Assembly (NCBI RefSeq): GCF_000209165.1
Contig: NC_009068.1
Location: 3,162,001-3,226,000, forward strand
Length of the DNA: 64,000 bases
Direction: 5' to 3'
Origin: Scheffersomyces stipitis CBS 6054
Lineage: Eukaryota; Ascomycota; Pichiomycetes; Serinales; Debaryomycetaceae
Below the pieces are notes generated by a model. The model searched no databases. It had not been told where the DNA came from and worked only from the letters and a program-made list of their open reading frames with translations. Positions 1 to 9,845 of the stretch are shown in pieces; the stretch's first letter is position 1; every line of letters begins with the position of its first letter. Made by a program: the position numbers and the translations under genes.

Positions 1-279
1 ATTCAAGGACACGGAAAGTTCCGGTTCAACAAAAAGAAAACTTTCCGAGGCCACAATGTTGCTGGTTACGGAATCGGTCTCGATATCTCGCCAGATGGTA
101 AGATCCTCATGAGCGGCGATGCCAAGGGGTGTGGCTATTTTTGGGATTGGAAGACTTGCAAGCTTGTAAAGAAGTTGAAGGTTTGCGATAAACCCATCAG
201 CTGTATCAAGTTCCATCCCCAGGAATCTAGCAAAGTTGTTCTAGCAGGAATCACAGGGGAAATCTATTTCTGTGATTGA
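1..279 (+). CDS. CDC40: Pre-mRNA splicing factor Cdc40/Prp17, C-terminal fragment
   Basis: This is the last 92 codons of an open frame that enters from the left edge and stops at TGA 277-279. It encodes the final WD40 blades. Readable landmarks are KKKTFRGHNVAGYG, then SPDGKILMSGDAKG, WDWKTCKL and a terminal HPQESSKVVLAG. The pattern of GH-VAGY, a GD-G insert, WDWKT and HP-E-SKV matches the end of Cdc40/Prp17, a WD40 protein that joins the spliceosome around the second catalytic step in the nucleus. The start and N-terminal region lie outside the window, so nothing can be said about regulation. The neighbouring gene is convergent, with a 185 bp AT-rich gap. Another WD40 splicing protein is possible but less likely. 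Confidence 0.8.
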   Translation: MQGHGKFRFNKKKTFRGHNVAGYGIGLDISPDGKILMSGDAKGCGYFWDWKTCKLVKKLKVCDKPISCIKFHPQESSKVVLAGITGEIYFCD

Positions 280-464
280 GCTATTACTATGCTTTTCTAT
301 TATGGTACTATCATCGACTGCTGTAATGTTGACTATTATTGATTGTCTATATATGTGTATATATTCAGTATATCCCCTGTATATCTGGAAGCATTAAATG
401 GATAGTAATAATTCATGAGTTCACTAAGTATGAATTGAAAAGTCTACATGTCTATACAATGATT

Positions 465-3311
465 TTAAGTGATGACACATTTTTCCCTTTTGTAGTCATC
501 TCTCTTTTTTGACTTTCTGTGAAGTAAGGAGGATTTCTTGGGCTCAGAATGTCCGCGGTGTTGGTGGAGATGATGATGTTTATGGTTTTCTTCAATCGCA
601 TCATTCGGTTGGATAGACTGGGTCGCAGTGCCGAGATTGATAGGAGAAACTGATTTCTCCAAGCTCAAAGCTGAATCTACTCTGGAAGCACTCAGTACCG
701 GAGAAGTGAGATACCTTGTCGTACGCTTAAGAAGTGAAGAGCTGGATGTACTGTTCGGTAACCTTCCCAACTTTTCGTCGGACCCATTTGTATCAAACAC
801 CTTGATGGTAGAGTTGGCATTGGACTTAGCATTGATCTGGCCATCAAGCAAATCTAGGTGCGAAGGTGTATCTATGCTACTGACGTTAGATCTTTCACTC
901 CACTGACTATTACGACGGAATTGTGGATTGAAACTTACGCTGGCATCTCTGCCACTAGACGTCTTTATCGAAGGGAGCTCTTTGATGTAGTTCTTGTTCT
1001 TGTCTATCATGTACCAGTAGTATTTGTTACGGATATCTACGAACCTGGCATCGGTAGGTGAAATATCTGGAATAGGAATACTGGAAGTACTACTATGGGC
1101 AGAATCTACCTTCTTTAAAGGAACATATTCTTCTACTGCAAAAGGTGGAGCGTCGCTATTGGAAGCAGAAAGAATCGGTGATAGTGCCGGTGGAGGAAGA
1201 GGAAGTCCAGAAGATGGTACTCCAGAAGGTGTGTCAGAATCGTCCGACCAGTATGAATTTTTGGAACCAGCTGGAGCTATAAACGGGTTGGAAGAACTCT
1301 GTTGTGCAAGATTAGCTTTACTTGAATTTGTTGAAGATGCTATTTCGTCAGTAGTCACCAATCTGTAAAATAACAAATAGGGCCATTCTTTGTTGAATAT
1401 CTCCCTAAAGGTCTTCTCTACAATTCTAGATTTCTTCTTCATATCATCGTACAAATACCAGGTGGAGTTTTGAGCCTCTTCTTCTGTCTCCGAGATGTTG
1501 TCTGTATTTTTTCGGATGACTGAAATAAAATGACCCAGGGCAATGGAATGGCCACGGTGACAAACAGCACTTTCCAATATCAACCTGTAGTTTCCCGTTT
1601 CGTCATCTACATCGTCAGCAACAAACTGGGGCAAGTCTATAAATGGTGGAATAATGATTCTTTTTTGAGAACGACTTGCCAGAGATTTAGTAGCATCAAA
1701 GGAATATCTTTTGAGACAAATGGGAAGAATTGGTCTTCTGTTAACAAACTCTTTGGAGTTCTTGGCTATGCTCTGGTTCTGGCTATTGGTGACATCATTG
1801 TCATCAGTGTAAAATGGCAAGAGGCGCAAAAACATCCAGGCTGGCAAATTGACTTCCTTGGACTTTCCCCCAGTTTCCAGATCGTTCATTGACCAGATTG
1901 AAAGCGTGGAGGAACGAGTCCTAGAAGCGTATCTGAATGGGTTGCTCTTGTGAAGTCTAGATGCCAGTCCCAGAGTCTGGAGACTTATCGTTTCATCCAT
2001 ATTCTCTATAAATTCGTGGTTGGCTTCACGTTTTGAATTGGATCTCACTACAGGATTTCCCTCGGAAGTGGGAGTTGTGACTTCCTGGTTTTCGGGGATT
2101 GCGTTGTCGTAGAAAACAACTTCCCCCGCCGCAGGTTTCAAGCTTTCCATGGTTGCTCTTCTTTCCAATTCTCGTTTAACACTTATGGAGTTGTTGAAAT
2201 AATGTTCGAGACACTCTTCAAGAAGAATCCCTTCATCATTCTCTTCTTCCTTGGAAGCAGGCTTGAACTCTTTGAATTCGAGAACCAGGGTATCGGACGT
2301 CTGCAACGATTTGGAGTCATTTTCTTCTAGTTTTTCTGGTTTGTCATTCACACCTTTGTCTGAATTCACTTTTTCTACATTTCCAGCGATTGAATTATCT
2401 GCATTTAGAGATTTCACGGGGTTCTCCGCTCCACTCGAGTCTCTCGCAGAATTGTCTACATCTGCTTCGTTCAAAGAAACTACTTCCACGGTACCAGTTT
2501 CTTCTCGTACTGGCTTTTCAGGAAACGGTGTTTCTTCTTCTGGAAGACTGACAAAGAGAATACGTTCCTTGGAGATTTTTTCGTCGTCTTCCTTGTTGAA
2601 TTTACCACCATGCTTGATATCAATTTTGAACGTGAGAAGTGGCATAGAAAGCGTTTCCGTCAAGAATTCAAACAACGCAGCAGAATCTTGTTGTTTATGA
2701 GACATTGCTTCTTTGAATCCCAATTTCAGCAATGTCTCACACAAGCGGATGGTGATGTCCGTTGTAATCAAATTGCCCGAACGAAGCATACTGATGTAAA
2801 GACGTAACAAAGCTGCCAACTGGCTGACTAGAGTATTGGGTGCTCTGTTGGAAATAAACAAAATCGGCTCGAACGACTCGAGTTTGGCAAACATCAGGAA
2901 TAGAAGCGCATCTAGGTAACACATGACATTCTCCCAGTTCTCAGCTCCCTTGTAGAGAATAGTGCCATTGAGCTTATCAGTATATGAGTTTGTGAGAAAC
3001 AAGCCCTCGCGTGAAAGCTGGAAGAAACGCACGAGATGGAATGTCTTGATTATATCCCCCTGGGTAAACGGAGACTTGAGAAGAGCTATAGTTTGCTTCG
3101 ATGAGGGTACAGGCAATTTAAGACTATCGAAGTATTTTTGAAGAGTGATAACAGCCAATGAAATAGACGAGTACTTTTTGGGATTTATAGGGAGCGGCTC
3201 GCCAACAGGATCTCGTACCAAGCTGTAGCTCTCGAGATACCATGACCAGAAGATATCATCAAAGACGGTGGACGAGTTTGGGGGGGAATGTCTCTTGAAG
3301 AAGGACGACAT
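465..3311 (-). CDS. Ubiquitin-specific protease (USP/C19 family) with CYLD-type Cys box and long insertion
   Basis: This 948-residue protein is a probable cysteine deubiquitinase. The nucleophile box reads NWENVMCYLDALLFLMF with Cys131. The usual GL-N-G-TC lead-in is missing and the box resembles a CYLD-like variant. The His box is RGHSIALGHFISVI near residue 593, followed by the terminal catalytic-domain strand (WYLYDD, then WPYLLFYR). Between the Cys and His boxes lies a low-complexity, acidic and Ser-rich insertion of roughly 200 to 250 residues (about residues 240-480), and the tail after 650 is Ser/Pro-rich and ends in a basic, His-rich segment. A related fungal USP group exists, but I do not recognise an S. 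cerevisiae name. Start: the ATG at 3311 begins MSSFFKRHSPP, and the region upstream is AT-rich leader. The substrate is unknown. Confidence 0.75.
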   Translation of the reverse strand: MSSFFKRHSPPNSSTVFDDIFWSWYLESYSLVRDPVGEPLPINPKKYSSISLAVITLQKYFDSLKLPVPSSKQTIALLKSPFTQGDIIKTFHLVRFFQLSREGLFLTNSYTDKLNGTILYKGAENWENVMCYLDALLFLMFAKLESFEPILFISNRAPNTLVSQLAALLRLYISMLRSGNLITTDITIRLCETLLKLGFKEAMSHKQQDSAALFEFLTETLSMPLLTFKIDIKHGGKFNKEDDEKISKERILFVSLPEEETPFPEKPVREETGTVEVVSLNEADVDNSARDSSGAENPVKSLNADNSIAGNVEKVNSDKGVNDKPEKLEENDSKSLQTSDTLVLEFKEFKPASKEEENDEGILLEECLEHYFNNSISVKRELERRATMESLKPAAGEVVFYDNAIPENQEVTTPTSEGNPVVRSNSKREANHEFIENMDETISLQTLGLASRLHKSNPFRYASRTRSSTLSIWSMNDLETGGKSKEVNLPAWMFLRLLPFYTDDNDVTNSQNQSIAKNSKEFVNRRPILPICLKRYSFDATKSLASRSQKRIIIPPFIDLPQFVADDVDDETGNYRLILESAVCHRGHSIALGHFISVIRKNTDNISETEEEAQNSTWYLYDDMKKKSRIVEKTFREIFNKEWPYLLFYRLVTTDEIASSTNSSKANLAQQSSSNPFIAPAGSKNSYWSDDSDTPSGVPSSGLPLPPPALSPILSASNSDAPPFAVEEYVPLKKVDSAHSSTSSIPIPDISPTDARFVDIRNKYYWYMIDKNKNYIKELPSIKTSSGRDASVSFNPQFRRNSQWSERSNVSSIDTPSHLDLLDGQINAKSNANSTIKVFDTNGSDEKLGRLPNSTSSSSLLKRTTRYLTSPVLSASRVDSALSLEKSVSPINLGTATQSIQPNDAIEENHKHHHLHQHRGHSEPKKSSLLHRKSKKRDDYKREKCVIT

Positions 3312-3779
3312 TGTGGGTATACGGAAAGATGAAGGTGGTGTAGAGAACTGAAGATGAAGCTGATGTAGATGAAATAAAGTAGTGTAAAGCCGTATTCGTT
3401 ATATATATATTCTGGGTTCTGGACAAGCACGAAAGACAAAGTTGGTGTCTCGCAGAGTCAGATCTAGAGATTTGATTTACAAACAGTCACAATAGGAGTG
3501 GCTCGTATTTGTGCGGCGGAATGCTCCCCAGAGAAATATTTATAGATACAGAAAGATTTACTTTTTTATACAGATTTACTATTTTATACAAGTTTCCGTA
3601 TATACATTTAATTGTATTTTATATATATCCTACGTGATATATATTTGTTATATTGCTCACAAATTGGGATATTCGCATGTATTGAGGTGTTGTCTGATTT
3701 GCAAGTTCAGCTAAGTACCGAGAGTTAGGGGCACTTGGTGAGAAATGAGAGCTGTCAAGATTACGAGACTTCATGGTGA
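3312..3779. other. Intergenic region, AT-rich
   Basis: This is the upstream region of the ubiquitin protease and of the small ORF at 3780. It holds ATATATAT-type TATA-like stretches near 3400 and 3620-3650. I see no RNA gene or longer repeat. Confidence 0.5.
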
Positions 3780-4055
3780 ATGGGTGCAACTCTTAACGAG
3801 CCCGTGAATTTGCCCAAGTACAACCAAGAAATTCGTAGAATCTTCTCTAATTCGCCGCTCGATTGCAAACCAGAGGATTGTATAGAAACGTTCTTTAGAA
3901 ATAGATTATTCTTTGGTTGTGATGTCTATGGTGTACACCATTGTGCCTCGAAATCACACTTTCATGGCTACTTACCGAGATCCAAGTTATTAGATGTACT
4001 CCAATTTGTGAAATATGATTCCTCTAGATATCATAAAACACCTTCATCTTCGTAG
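3780..4055 (+). CDS. Small hypothetical protein, 91 residues
   Basis: This is a 91-codon ORF with an ATG start in an otherwise gene-free gap between the ubiquitin protease and RVS161. The product looks protein-like rather than random: MGATLNEPVNLPKYNQEIRR is followed by a segment with four cysteines (positions 29, 34, 47 and 55) and aromatic residues, with no low complexity. The cysteine spacing does not match the twin CX9C pattern or a zinc finger I know. A short out-of-frame ATG lies about 30 bp upstream (near 3747), so translation might be affected or a short upstream exon could exist. No family is recognised. It could be a fungal-specific small protein or chance. Confidence 0.35.
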   Translation: MGATLNEPVNLPKYNQEIRRIFSNSPLDCKPEDCIETFFRNRLFFGCDVYGVHHCASKSHFHGYLPRSKLLDVLQFVKYDSSRYHKTPSSS

Positions 4056-4209
4056 TTTCAAAGATGTTGTTGTTTACTTATTCCGCATTATCTATAAATT
4101 TTAGTAAATTTCGCAGCCATTTTGAAAATCATATTCTAACTTTTCTACGGTATTCTCCATTTTTTACAAAATTCTAATTTTTCTATTCATCTACACTATC
4201 ATATAGTCA

Positions 4210-5034
4210 TTACCCTGTGATGTTGAGTTCCTTCATTTTGACCAACACATCATCCACTTTCTTGTCCAACTTTCCGTTTATATAATCCTCTCTTGTCTTT
4301 GCATCAAGTTTCATTTGTAAATTGTTTAACTCCTCGTAGCTTTCAGTGAAGAACCTCAACTGGATCTTGACGAATGCCTCAAACAGTGGGTCTAGGAACG
4401 GAATCCGAAGATTGACTAGTTTGGGCAACTCATCCTTCAATTGATCATTCAAAGCCAAATACGTTTTTTCCAGCTCCTGTAAGTCTGATTGCGCTGAAGC
4501 TAGTTTGGTTTCATATTCAGCATCACTTGAGTTTGGTTTTTCTATAAGCTTCTTGACTTTACTCTTCAAGGCATCGTAATCGATCTGTTTTCTTGCTCGC
4601 TTCTTTATAGCCTCGTTGACTTCTACATAGTACGAATTGAACCTTGACACCGGGTTTAACACTGTCTGGTTATACGGTGTTTCTACATCAGTGAAACACT
4701 TCTCACTTAAGTCCTTTACGACATCATAATACAACTGCGACAACTCGCTGTGCTTAACGGTGCTCTTATCGGCTCCAAGTTCCAGACTGGGTGAAGCTCC
4801 GTAGAAAGAGCTGAGTGATTCTCCCACATTAATCTGTGCATTACTGAGCAACCGCAATGACTCCATGTAGTGCTTTAGTTCACGCTGGAGCTTTGTAGAC
4901 GTCGTTTCCATGGCTCTATACCTATGCTCTTCAAATTCAAACTCTTTATCTGTACTCAGCTCTATCTGACCAGTCTTCAACATCACCTGGGCTCCCGCCC
5001 TGTTGATGGCTTTCTTTAGTCCGTTCCATGACAT
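4210..5034 (-). CDS. RVS161: BAR-domain protein Rvs161 (amphiphysin-like)
   Basis: This 274-residue protein is close to the ~265 residues usual for Rvs161. The N-terminus MSWNGLKKAINRAGAQVMLK is the amphipathic helix-0 region of yeast Rvs161, followed by EFEFEEHRYRAMET and a long, charged helical body containing coiled-coil heptads (about residues 145-205). There is no C-terminal SH3 domain, which separates it from its partner Rvs167. Rvs161 and Rvs167 form a crescent-shaped heterodimer at cortical actin patches that helps scission of endocytic vesicles, and Rvs161 also acts in cell fusion. The start is fixed by the conserved MSW N-terminus. The gene stands alone on the minus strand, 465 bp from the transcription-factor stop. 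Confidence 0.93.
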   Translation of the reverse strand: MSWNGLKKAINRAGAQVMLKTGQIELSTDKEFEFEEHRYRAMETTSTKLQRELKHYMESLRLLSNAQINVGESLSSFYGASPSLELGADKSTVKHSELSQLYYDVVKDLSEKCFTDVETPYNQTVLNPVSRFNSYYVEVNEAIKKRARKQIDYDALKSKVKKLIEKPNSSDAEYETKLASAQSDLQELEKTYLALNDQLKDELPKLVNLRIPFLDPLFEAFVKIQLRFFTESYEELNNLQMKLDAKTREDYINGKLDKKVDDVLVKMKELNITG

Positions 5035-5499
5035 TGTGAAATTGCAAATTAATTGAAATTTGTTTCAGGCTAATTGGGTTTAATGTTGTTGTTCAAGTCT
5101 CTGCAATTGTACTGGTTGTGGGTGGAAATGTGCAGATTTCACTTGATTTCACTGCCTGCAAGTTCCACAAAAAGCCAGATCTCTATTATGGCAATGTAAG
5201 GTGTAATTCAAGCTTGGACAGCTTTGTATATTCGCTCTGTTGGCTAATTGTGAACTTATTTAGAACAAGGTGATTATATCACAACTTTCCTAGGCCGACG
5301 TAGCCGCTGCACTGCACAAATATTAAAGTCATGTGATGTATGGTCAGATGACGTCGGTTGGGTGCAAATTGCCAGTGCTATTCTAGTTAGAGAGAATTAA
5401 TGAAAACCGGGAGACGGAAAGTCGGAGGAAGGATCTATCTAAATTCTCTATTTGTGCATTCATTGCTTTATTGGTCATATTAATAGTTTCAAGCTACCT
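5035..5499. promoter_or_regulatory. RVS161 upstream region
   Basis: This 465 bp stretch lies between the 3' end of the Zn2Cys6 gene and the start of RVS161. It contains an ATGACGT core at about 5349-5355, a half match to ATF/CREB-type sites, and AT-rich patches. Nothing in it looks coding. The role of the site is inferred only from sequence. Confidence 0.3.
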
Positions 5500-8052
5500 T
5501 CAGTTTTTATTTAAGCCCATGCTATTTTTGTAAGCCTCAGGAACTGAGCCATTCAACTTGGCATTCTCCTGGTTAAAGTAGTTTTCCCAGTTGATATCTA
5601 AATACTCAAAACTCAATACATTGTTAAACGTTTCAATGTCGTATGGGGGATAGAAAAGAGCCCCGTTATCTTCGCCCCGTACGGGAGCCGAACCATCTGC
5701 CGATTGCTGGTTGAACAACGAGTCAAGCATCTTAATAAAAGGATCATACTGCGGCACATCACCATCATGCAAATTTGCGGACAATTGCCGGTTGTCAACA
5801 TCAGTCTTGATTCCCTTTCCATTTGCACTCATTTCGCGCCTCACTGCTTCTGCCGAAGTTGTACCGAGTGCAGTATGTGGCTTGGTGAAGAGTCTGCTGT
5901 TCTGTTCCAATATTTCCAACCGTTTGTTCAAGATAGCAATGGGATTCCTGACCACCAACCACACTTTGGAATCGAAATTTTCGGTTAAGAACTCTATGAA
6001 ATACTTGATCTGGAGAATTGTCTTTTTGTGCGCCGATTTCGACCGGATATGGTTCATGTAGAGAAACAAGATATTCGACATCAAGATCAACAAGTAAATG
6101 GTGACAATGTTCTGATTGTACATTGGGTCCTTGGCCAGTCGCAAGATGATTTCAAACTCATCTACCATCTCGATTATTGATAGGACGTCCGAACTTTTGG
6201 AGATTTGAAGAAATGGTTTGTTCAAAACAATGACCACTAAGTAATAAGTGAACTGCAAAGCGTAGTTGGTATTATCACTCTTCTCCTGCAAAGTCTTCTT
6301 GTCCCAGTAGAACTCGGGTGCAAGATTATTTCGCCAATCCAACAACTGTTGGTTGTAATCTTGGAGTGTGTTGAAACGAATAATGAAGTTACGTTTCGAC
6401 TCTTCAAAGTTCTTGAACGGCATCGGATAATAAATAGTACCGAACATCGGCTCAGAGAGCGTTATCAACAGCACGAAAGTTGACAAGTTAGGGTTGTTAC
6501 AATCATTTTCATAAATGGGATAGTCCGGTTGGAATATCATCATCTTGTTCCGACCATAGATCAATCCTAAGAAGTTGTCGATGATGAAACATCCCCAATA
6601 AAGTTTGTTTTTTAACTTAGACAAATCGGGATCTATACACTTCTTGTTGCTATTGTCAAATCCGACATCAATTCCCATTCGGAAAGCCATGCCCGTAAAC
6701 TGCCATGAGCTTGTAAGCTCCCCTTTACTTAACTCGTATAGAGCTAGAAGTAGGAGAGTTTGCATTCTTGGAAAAGAACTATTCCGCATCGAAACGATCT
6801 GAGGTCCCGGCTTGGCACCTCCGGGTGGAACCTGTGCAAAACGTGAAGCCGGCAGTGGTGTTGGTATTTCTGTCAGCGACCGACCAGAAGGAGTGGGTAT
6901 AGGGTAGTTTTCGAGAAAGACTATGTTCTTCAGTAACTCGTAGAAATACTCAGCTTCTTCAAGTTTACTCATCATTGAAGCTCCAATAGCACTGAGTGAA
7001 TATATAAGTTCCGGAGATAAGAATTGGTTATCTGGAAACCGATAAAGAAGCTCGTTATACTTCTGGTAGTCATTGGGGTCTAGTGCACAGAGCTCATCAT
7101 ACAACTTCAATGTCTTTTCCTTGTGAATCAAGAACGACGTAAAGGTTGTATCCAAATATTTGAACGTAACATCGAGAAAGGGCCGTATCACTGGAGAGGT
7201 TATGGCTATATATTTGTGGTCCTTAGCGACTTTTATGTTTGGATCTACTATAGGGCTGCTTATCGAGTCTGGAGTGTTCGAGGCTACAGAAGTCGATGGA
7301 GTCGATCCATGTTCGTATGTCGATGCTAGCATAGACTCATCATATATGCTTGTCGGTCCGTAAACAGATACCGACCTCACCTGGGCATAATGTCGTGGAA
7401 CTAGGTCAATATCGGGGTTGATGGATTTTGTAGCAGAAGAACTCTTGTCTATTCTGAGGAGCTTCTCGGGAATCTCATTGAGTTTCCGAAGAACCATTTG
7501 GGGATCGTTCCTGACGTCTATAAGAGACTGAAGCGCCAGTTTGCACTGCTGAAAGTTGTCTTCGAGCTTCTTGATATAGTCAGTAGAATATCGGTTCTTC
7601 CTTTTGTCTTGCCTGGGGTAGACACAGGTAAGATTCCGCTTGACGCAGTTATAGCAAGGTGAAAGTCCGTCGCATCTTCTTTTAATGGTACGACAGAGAT
7701 TGCAACTATGGAAGTTAGTAAGAGTTTTAGAGTTGTCAAAGCTTGTAAAAGTCTCCAATCAGATGTGAAAGTGATGTCCACCATATCTTTATAATTGCAA
7801 GAAAAACTAGAGTAGATTACATCTCTAGAATCTTCGGAGCATGAGCTAGTCTATCCAAAAAAAGATTTCTCTATAGGTCTAGTTCCGCTCTTCAAGCTGA
7901 CCAACTTTCAGTCTTGTGATCTGCCAAACAAGCAAGTTACACCGAAATACGTACGAAGTTGACTGTCTTTTCTTAGATCGATTCACGGTACTAGCATCGT
8001 TGGTGCTGGTCGCAGCTTGTACGCTTCCGTCTGGGGAATTTGAATCTGACAT
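5500..8052 (-). CDS. Zn2Cys6 fungal transcription factor, two exons
   Basis: I model exon 1 at 8052-7955 and exon 2 at 7705-5500, joined over a 249 bp intron, giving 767 residues. Exon 1 begins MSDSNSPDGSVQAATS and ends SKKRQST. The split Ser codon is then completed and the zinc cluster follows: C34, C37, C44, C50, C53, C60 with C-X2-C-X6-C-X5-C-X2-C-X6-C spacing. A short basic and helical linker (about 70-90) follows, then a fungal-specific middle homology region (about 300-600), as in Gal4-type nuclear regulators. Without splicing the ORF would start at 7758 with 18 residues that are really intron 3' sequence. The basic KKRQS just before the first Cys is typical of the family. Targets are unknown. 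Confidence 0.8.
7706..7954 (-). other. Spliceosomal intron in the Zn2Cys6 gene
   Basis: On the minus strand the donor is GTACGT at 7954-7949, the branch point is a perfect TACTAAC at 7720-7714, and the acceptor is TAG ending at 7706. The phase fits exactly: TC plus T makes Ser, and the next codon is the first cluster Cys. The short branch-to-acceptor distance (about 8 nt) resembles the COX19 intron in the same window. An alternative GTATTT donor 4 bases downstream would break the frame. Confidence 0.8.
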
Positions 8053-9845
8053 CTCCCGAGAAAGCAAATGACCAGTCGAGGATCTCGAAGAGAGAATGTG
8101 AGAACGAAAGCAGAAATAATGAAATAAGCAGGGTAGAGGAGAAGTGGAATCAAGTTTGAAGTGAAGAGTTGTATAAATGTCGCAATGTCGCTGTACCGTA
8201 TGTTGGCAAGACTTGGCGAGTAGATAGTACTTACTTGTTGCATGGAAATCATTTGGGCGACATTTTTGTGTGCACCCAATTTCATGTGCTGCCGAGATTT
8301 AAATGGAGATGGGTGGAATTGAGTAAGTCTAGACCTTAAAATAGCACTCTAATTAAATGGCAAAATTAACGGAGTGGAAACGATCTCGGATAAGGATAAA
8401 CCACGAAAAGACACCATGGAAATATATAGCATGGCATTATGAGACAGTACTGTGATCTGGTTGTCTTGTCATTGAATGTCGCTCCAACTTTTGACAGACT
8501 TTGATGGCTTTTAATCGCATATGAAGTGCAGCAGTAAAGAGCTGGAGAAAATGTCGGAAGTGTCTGCATTGAACAATGTCGCATTGCTGTACGGCTCTAT
8601 GGAGCAGAAGCGAACTTGTGGAGTTTGAGGAAAGGAAAGTTGAAATGTCCTAAACCTACAAGTCTCCATATATAGTGCATATGTAAATCCGCAACTGCCT
8701 CGAACTTTCGCCGCAGCCGTCTTAGTCCTCGTGAAGATCGGCATTGTTCCTAGCTGAGATTCGATGGTTTCCCAAAATAGTTCGGTGCAGATGTCGTACG
8801 ACATTATTGCGGTCGAAAAGCGACTGCAGCAGCATTCCGCGATATTCAACGACAAATATTAGACAACCATAATGTGGGACCACGGCGACATTGTTGAATT
8901 GGCGACATTCTATTCCTCTATCTTCTGCGGGAAACCACCTGGAAGTTGTTAACCTGCCCTAACTTGACTATCAATAGTCTCCGCAGCTTGAAGTCATAGG
9001 CAAATAGGACGCTCATGTCGTCAGAGTCTGGCGAGCGCTACCATATCTCGATTGCCATATTAATTACATTTCTGGTCTTGATAGTGTAATCGACATTTAA
9101 TGTCTTAGTCCTGTATAGTTGGTGGTATGTGCACGACCACTTCGGGGGCCATATATTACCACTTTTGATGGTTGTATCTAAAGTAAAGGTTGGGTGTGTT
9201 TTGCTTTAGGAGTTCTATCCAGACGAATCAGTAGCTTTTTGTGTATATCTGGTAGTGAACGCAGTTATCTTGCAGTTTCGATAGTGTCTTGCTCTTTTTT
9301 TCTGAGTTTTTTGGACATTTTTCCCGTTCGATTCCATTTTAGTTATCGAATCAGGCCAGTCGTCAATCAGATCTTTTCTAGTTTGAAACGAAGTCTGCAA
9401 ACCTATCATATTGTTAGGGGTTCTCGTCGTTACAGCTGCGAGTACTGGATATCTGTGTGGTCATATAAGTGGTATAGACTTGGCCGGAATTCGGTGAACC
9501 AACCTCTTATCTAAGATTTGATTAAATAATTTCATCTTGTGGAGTCAGAACCGAGAATTGTGCATTGTTACTGAAATTTGTTAAATCGGTTAACGAACAC
9601 TTCGATTTCATTGCTTATTCAAATCAACATCATAAACAATATCAAGATCGATATCAATCGATTATCGCATTACACTTGATATTGAACAGTTATCTATTGA
9701 TACTGATAAGTTATAAATCTTCACATTCCTTGAATCGAACTTTATCCCATTGCCTTTTTGGCTATATTGAAATTTTGTTTTGAGATTTCATTTGAATCTT
9801 CATATTCGACATCATATCTACATGCACTAAACAGTATAAAACAAT
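8053..9845. promoter_or_regulatory. 1.8 kb divergent promoter region, Zn2Cys6 gene / SNF1 beta gene
   Basis: No convincing gene is present; ORFs here are short and overlap on both strands. The left half carries seven exact copies of GCGACATT or its complement AATGTCGC, at 8176, 8184 (tandem), 8257, 8475, 8575, 8885 and 8902. The right part (9600-9830) is AT-rich leader with direct and inverted ATCGAT / GATATC-like words. The length is unusual for a yeast intergenic region and suggests complex regulation of one or both flanking regulators. Confidence 0.5.
8176..8191. promoter_or_regulatory. Tandem AATGTCGC motif pair
   Basis: Two exact head-to-tail copies of AATGTCGC occupy 8176-8191, about 130 bp upstream of the Zn2Cys6 start codon. 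Five more exact copies in either orientation lie within the next 720 bp. This is consistent with a clustered protein-binding site. The binding factor is unknown. Confidence 0.45.

Noticed and set aside
7983..8285. 100-codon minus-strand ORF with a GTAAGT word after its first 17 codons
   Set aside because: It overlaps exon 1 of the Zn2Cys6 gene in another frame, and no acceptor gives a sensible joined product.
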